From: Cladosporium sp. IMV 00045
Taxonomy: Eukaryota; Ascomycota; Dothideomycetes; Cladosporiales; Cladosporiaceae
Assembly (NCBI GenBank): GCA_001931905.2
Contig: MSJI02000590.1
Span: forward strand, 1-19,626
DNA length: 19,626 nucleotides
Reading direction: 5' to 3'
Shown: positions 17,959-19,626 of the stretch, in pieces
Numbering within the stretch: position 1 is the stretch's first letter
Layout of the letters: each line of letters begins with the position of its first letter
Program-made: the position numbers and the translations under genes
Notes under the pieces: generated by a model
What the model was told of the DNA's origin: nothing
Databases searched by the model: none
The model's input: the letters and a program-made list of their open reading frames with translations, nothing else

Positions 17959-18495
17959 GGCTGGCGAGTGGTTTTGCTGGGCGGACTAGCCGCGGGGTGC
18001 GGGCTATGGTTTTGGTGGCATGTGGATGTGTCTGTCTGTGAGAGAGGGATGGGTTATGCGAGGGTTAAGAAGATGCTTTGTTGTTTGGATGTTCGAGAGG
18101 TCGAACCATGGATGGTGTTGCGGGCGTTGTCTCTCTTCATGGGCTGACTGACGTCGCTTTCAGAGAAGGAAGCTGGGGCAGGGTGCACAGCCTAAAAAAC
18201 AACTGCTCGTCACCTGCCTGTCGCGACGCACTCTCTTCACTACATGCGCTGTGTAGATTTAGCCGTTCGTTTCATCAAAGGCTTTGAATAGGTATGTGTG
18301 CGTGATACATGTACGTTTATGTCCGGATCAAGCACTATTAATGATGAGCAAACCAGAACTTAGAAATGCTTGGACTCATCACTAGACTTTCGTGTAGAAA
18401 GAGATATTTATGAAGGAAGTACTTGTGATGTTGGCAATTTAAATTTTATTAATCGCTTTTGATATATCTCAAAACTGTACAAAGCATAAAATCGT
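17959..18495. other. Spacer between cystathionine beta-lyase and RBR ligase genes
   Basis: 537 bp. The right part (about 18290-18495) is AT-rich and holds the 3' flank of the beta-lyase gene; the left part is the upstream region of the RBR gene. I see no further gene and no clear TATA box. Confidence 0.5.
18445..18450 (-). terminator. Candidate polyadenylation signal of cystathionine beta-lyase
   Basis: AATAAA on the minus strand, about 46 bases past the stop codon, in an AT-rich stretch. Fungal signals are loose, so this is suggestive only. Confidence 0.4.
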
Positions 18496-19626
18496 TCAAG
18501 GCTCATCCACGACCTGAGTCGTGGTGCCAGTCTCTCCACGAGTCTCGCTACGGCTGAGTGCCTCAAACCCATCCTCAGTCAGCCTAACCGCACCGGCGCG
18601 CACAAGCGCCTGCGAAAGATCACTGATCAGATCGTCCAAATCCTCAATTCCCACACAGAGTCTGATGATGTCTTCGGGCAGCTCGCGCTCCTTACGAGTC
18701 GCCGGGTCGATGCTGGCGTGGCTCATGCGGCAAGGCATGCTGATCAAGCTGTTGACGCAGCCGAAAGAGACGGAGATGCCCCAGAGGTTGGTCGACTCGA
18801 CGATGCGCTCGGAAAGCGCGACGGAGCCGGTCTCGAAGCTCAGAACGGCCCCGGCGCCGCGAGCTTGGCTCCAGTGCAGAGCGTATTGCGGGTGGGACTT
18901 CAAGCCAGGGTAGCGGACCTTGAATCCGTGGTTTTCGAGGAACTCAGCCACGACTTGGGAGCTGGTCTGTTGCTTTTCAATGCGGACGGCGAGAGTCTTG
19001 ATACCGCGCAGCAGAAGCCAGGAGTCGAAAGGCGCGAGACCGCAGCCGGTGGAATTGATCATGAAGAAGAACTTCTCGCCCAGCGAGGCGTCGTTGATGC
19101 CGATGACGCCGGCCATAACATCGTGGTGGCCGCTGAGGTACTTGGTGCCGGACTCGTAGACGACGTCGGCACCAAGGTCCAGAGGGTTTTGGAGGTAAGG
19201 GGACAGCATGGTGTTGTCGACAGCGACGATGGCTTTGGGGTTGGCAGCGTGCGCAGCAGCTGCGATGCCGGCAATGTCGACAATCTTGATGAGCGGGTTG
19301 GTCGGCGTCTCGAGGAGGACCATGGTGGTCTTCTCGGTCAGCGCGGCCTTGACGGACTCAAGCTTGGTGGTGTCCACATGGTGCACTTTGATGTCGTTGT
19401 TGTTCTTGAGGTAGGTGAGCAGACGGTTGGTGCCGCCGTAGAGGTCATCGCCCGTGACGACCTCGTCGCCCGGCTTGAGCACTCGGGTGATCACGTCCAG
19501 CGCGCCCATTCCCGAGCTCACGACCAACGCTCTGTTGGCGTTCATGATCTTCGCCAAGTGCCTCTCCAGATGAGTTCTGGTGGGGTTGCCACTGCGAGTG
19601 TAGTCGTACTCTTGGCCAGGGCCACC
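18496..19626 (-). CDS. metG: Cystathionine beta-lyase (C-terminal 376 residues, 5' partial)
   Basis: PLP enzyme of the Cys/Met metabolism family that cleaves cystathionine to homocysteine, pyruvate and ammonia for methionine synthesis. The frame is open to the right edge. It starts in the middle of the PLP-phosphate motif (EYDYTRSGNPTRTHLE), so only the N-terminal arm is missing. Further motifs: SSGMGALDVI, ETPTNPLIKIVDI, VDNTMLSPYLQNPLDLGAD, and the Schiff-base Lys in YESGTKYLSGHHDVMAG. The C-terminal domain has GLKSHPQYALH, GAGAVLSFETG and SFGCVNSLISMPCRMSHASI. That last block, with the LGADVVYESGTKYLSGHHD form, points to the fungal beta-lyase (Aspergillus metG, Neurospora met-2, yeast STR3) rather than gamma-lyase or cystathionine gamma-synthase. 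The ~25-residue tail after EDGFEAL is Thr/Glu-rich and not conserved. Confidence 0.88.
   Translation of the reverse strand, partial: GGPGQEYDYTRSGNPTRTHLERHLAKIMNANRALVVSSGMGALDVITRVLKPGDEVVTGDDLYGGTNRLLTYLKNNNDIKVHHVDTTKLESVKAALTEKTTMVLLETPTNPLIKIVDIAGIAAAAHAANPKAIVAVDNTMLSPYLQNPLDLGADVVYESGTKYLSGHHDVMAGVIGINDASLGEKFFFMINSTGCGLAPFDSWLLLRGIKTLAVRIEKQQTSSQVVAEFLENHGFKVRYPGLKSHPQYALHWSQARGAGAVLSFETGSVALSERIVESTNLWGISVSFGCVNSLISMPCRMSHASIDPATRKERELPEDIIRLCVGIEDLDDLISDLSQALVRAGAVRLTEDGFEALSRSETRGETGTTTQVVDEP

Noticed and set aside
18496..19626. Cystathionine gamma-lyase or gamma-synthase identity for the right-edge gene
   Set aside because: The VDNTMLSPYLQNPLDLGAD and CVNSLISMPCRMSHASI blocks fit fungal cystathionine beta-lyase better; the paralogues share the PLP motifs but not these forms.

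Overview
The window looks like nuclear DNA of a filamentous ascomycete (Pezizomycotina). The protein families fit this: SFI1, LEU2, a fungal Mrp51, a Pho80-type cyclin, an RNF216-like RBR ligase and a fungal cystathionine beta-lyase. So do the very short introns (50-71 nt) with fungal branch sites, and the GC-rich, mostly intronless genes. Dothideomycetes is my guess from gene style, but nothing here proves the class. I saw no mobile element, CRISPR array, rRNA or tRNA.

Layout from left to right: (1) the 3' end of cytoplasmic isoleucyl-tRNA synthetase (+) converges on SFI1 (-), a centrin-binding spindle-pole-body scaffold. (2) SFI1 is head-to-head with a 60-residue, three-exon twin-Cx9C protein (+) resembling the complex I assembly factor NDUFAF8; no single reading frame shows it, and I assembled it from splice sites. 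(3) That gene converges within 96 bp on LEU2 (-), a two-exon 3-isopropylmalate dehydrogenase with a TATA element and a Leu3-type CCG-N4-CGG site upstream. (4) A 2.05-kb spacer separates LEU2 from a divergent Pho80-type cyclin (+). (5) A 2.85-kb spacer follows; its last 541 nt contain no ATG and look like the long leader of an Arg/Ser-rich protein of unknown function (+). (6) Three minus-strand genes end the window: MRP51 (mitoribosomal small subunit), an RBR ubiquitin ligase with a hydrophobic hairpin-like segment inside its IBR domain, and the C-terminal part of cystathionine beta-lyase, cut by the right edge.

The genes are mostly unrelated housekeeping functions: translation, spindle-pole duplication, mitochondrial biogenesis, leucine and methionine synthesis, CDK signalling and ubiquitylation. 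I see no cluster acting as one pathway. The most unusual signal is compositional: in at least five genes the coding strand is C-rich (C-ending codons) through most of the gene, then switches near the stop codon to G/T-ending codons and G-rich sequence that runs into the 3' flank. Other points worth a look are the split IBR domain of the RBR ligase, the ATG-free leader, overlapping upstream ORFs on the cyclin mRNA, and a strong G-quadruplex motif at the end of one coding sequence.
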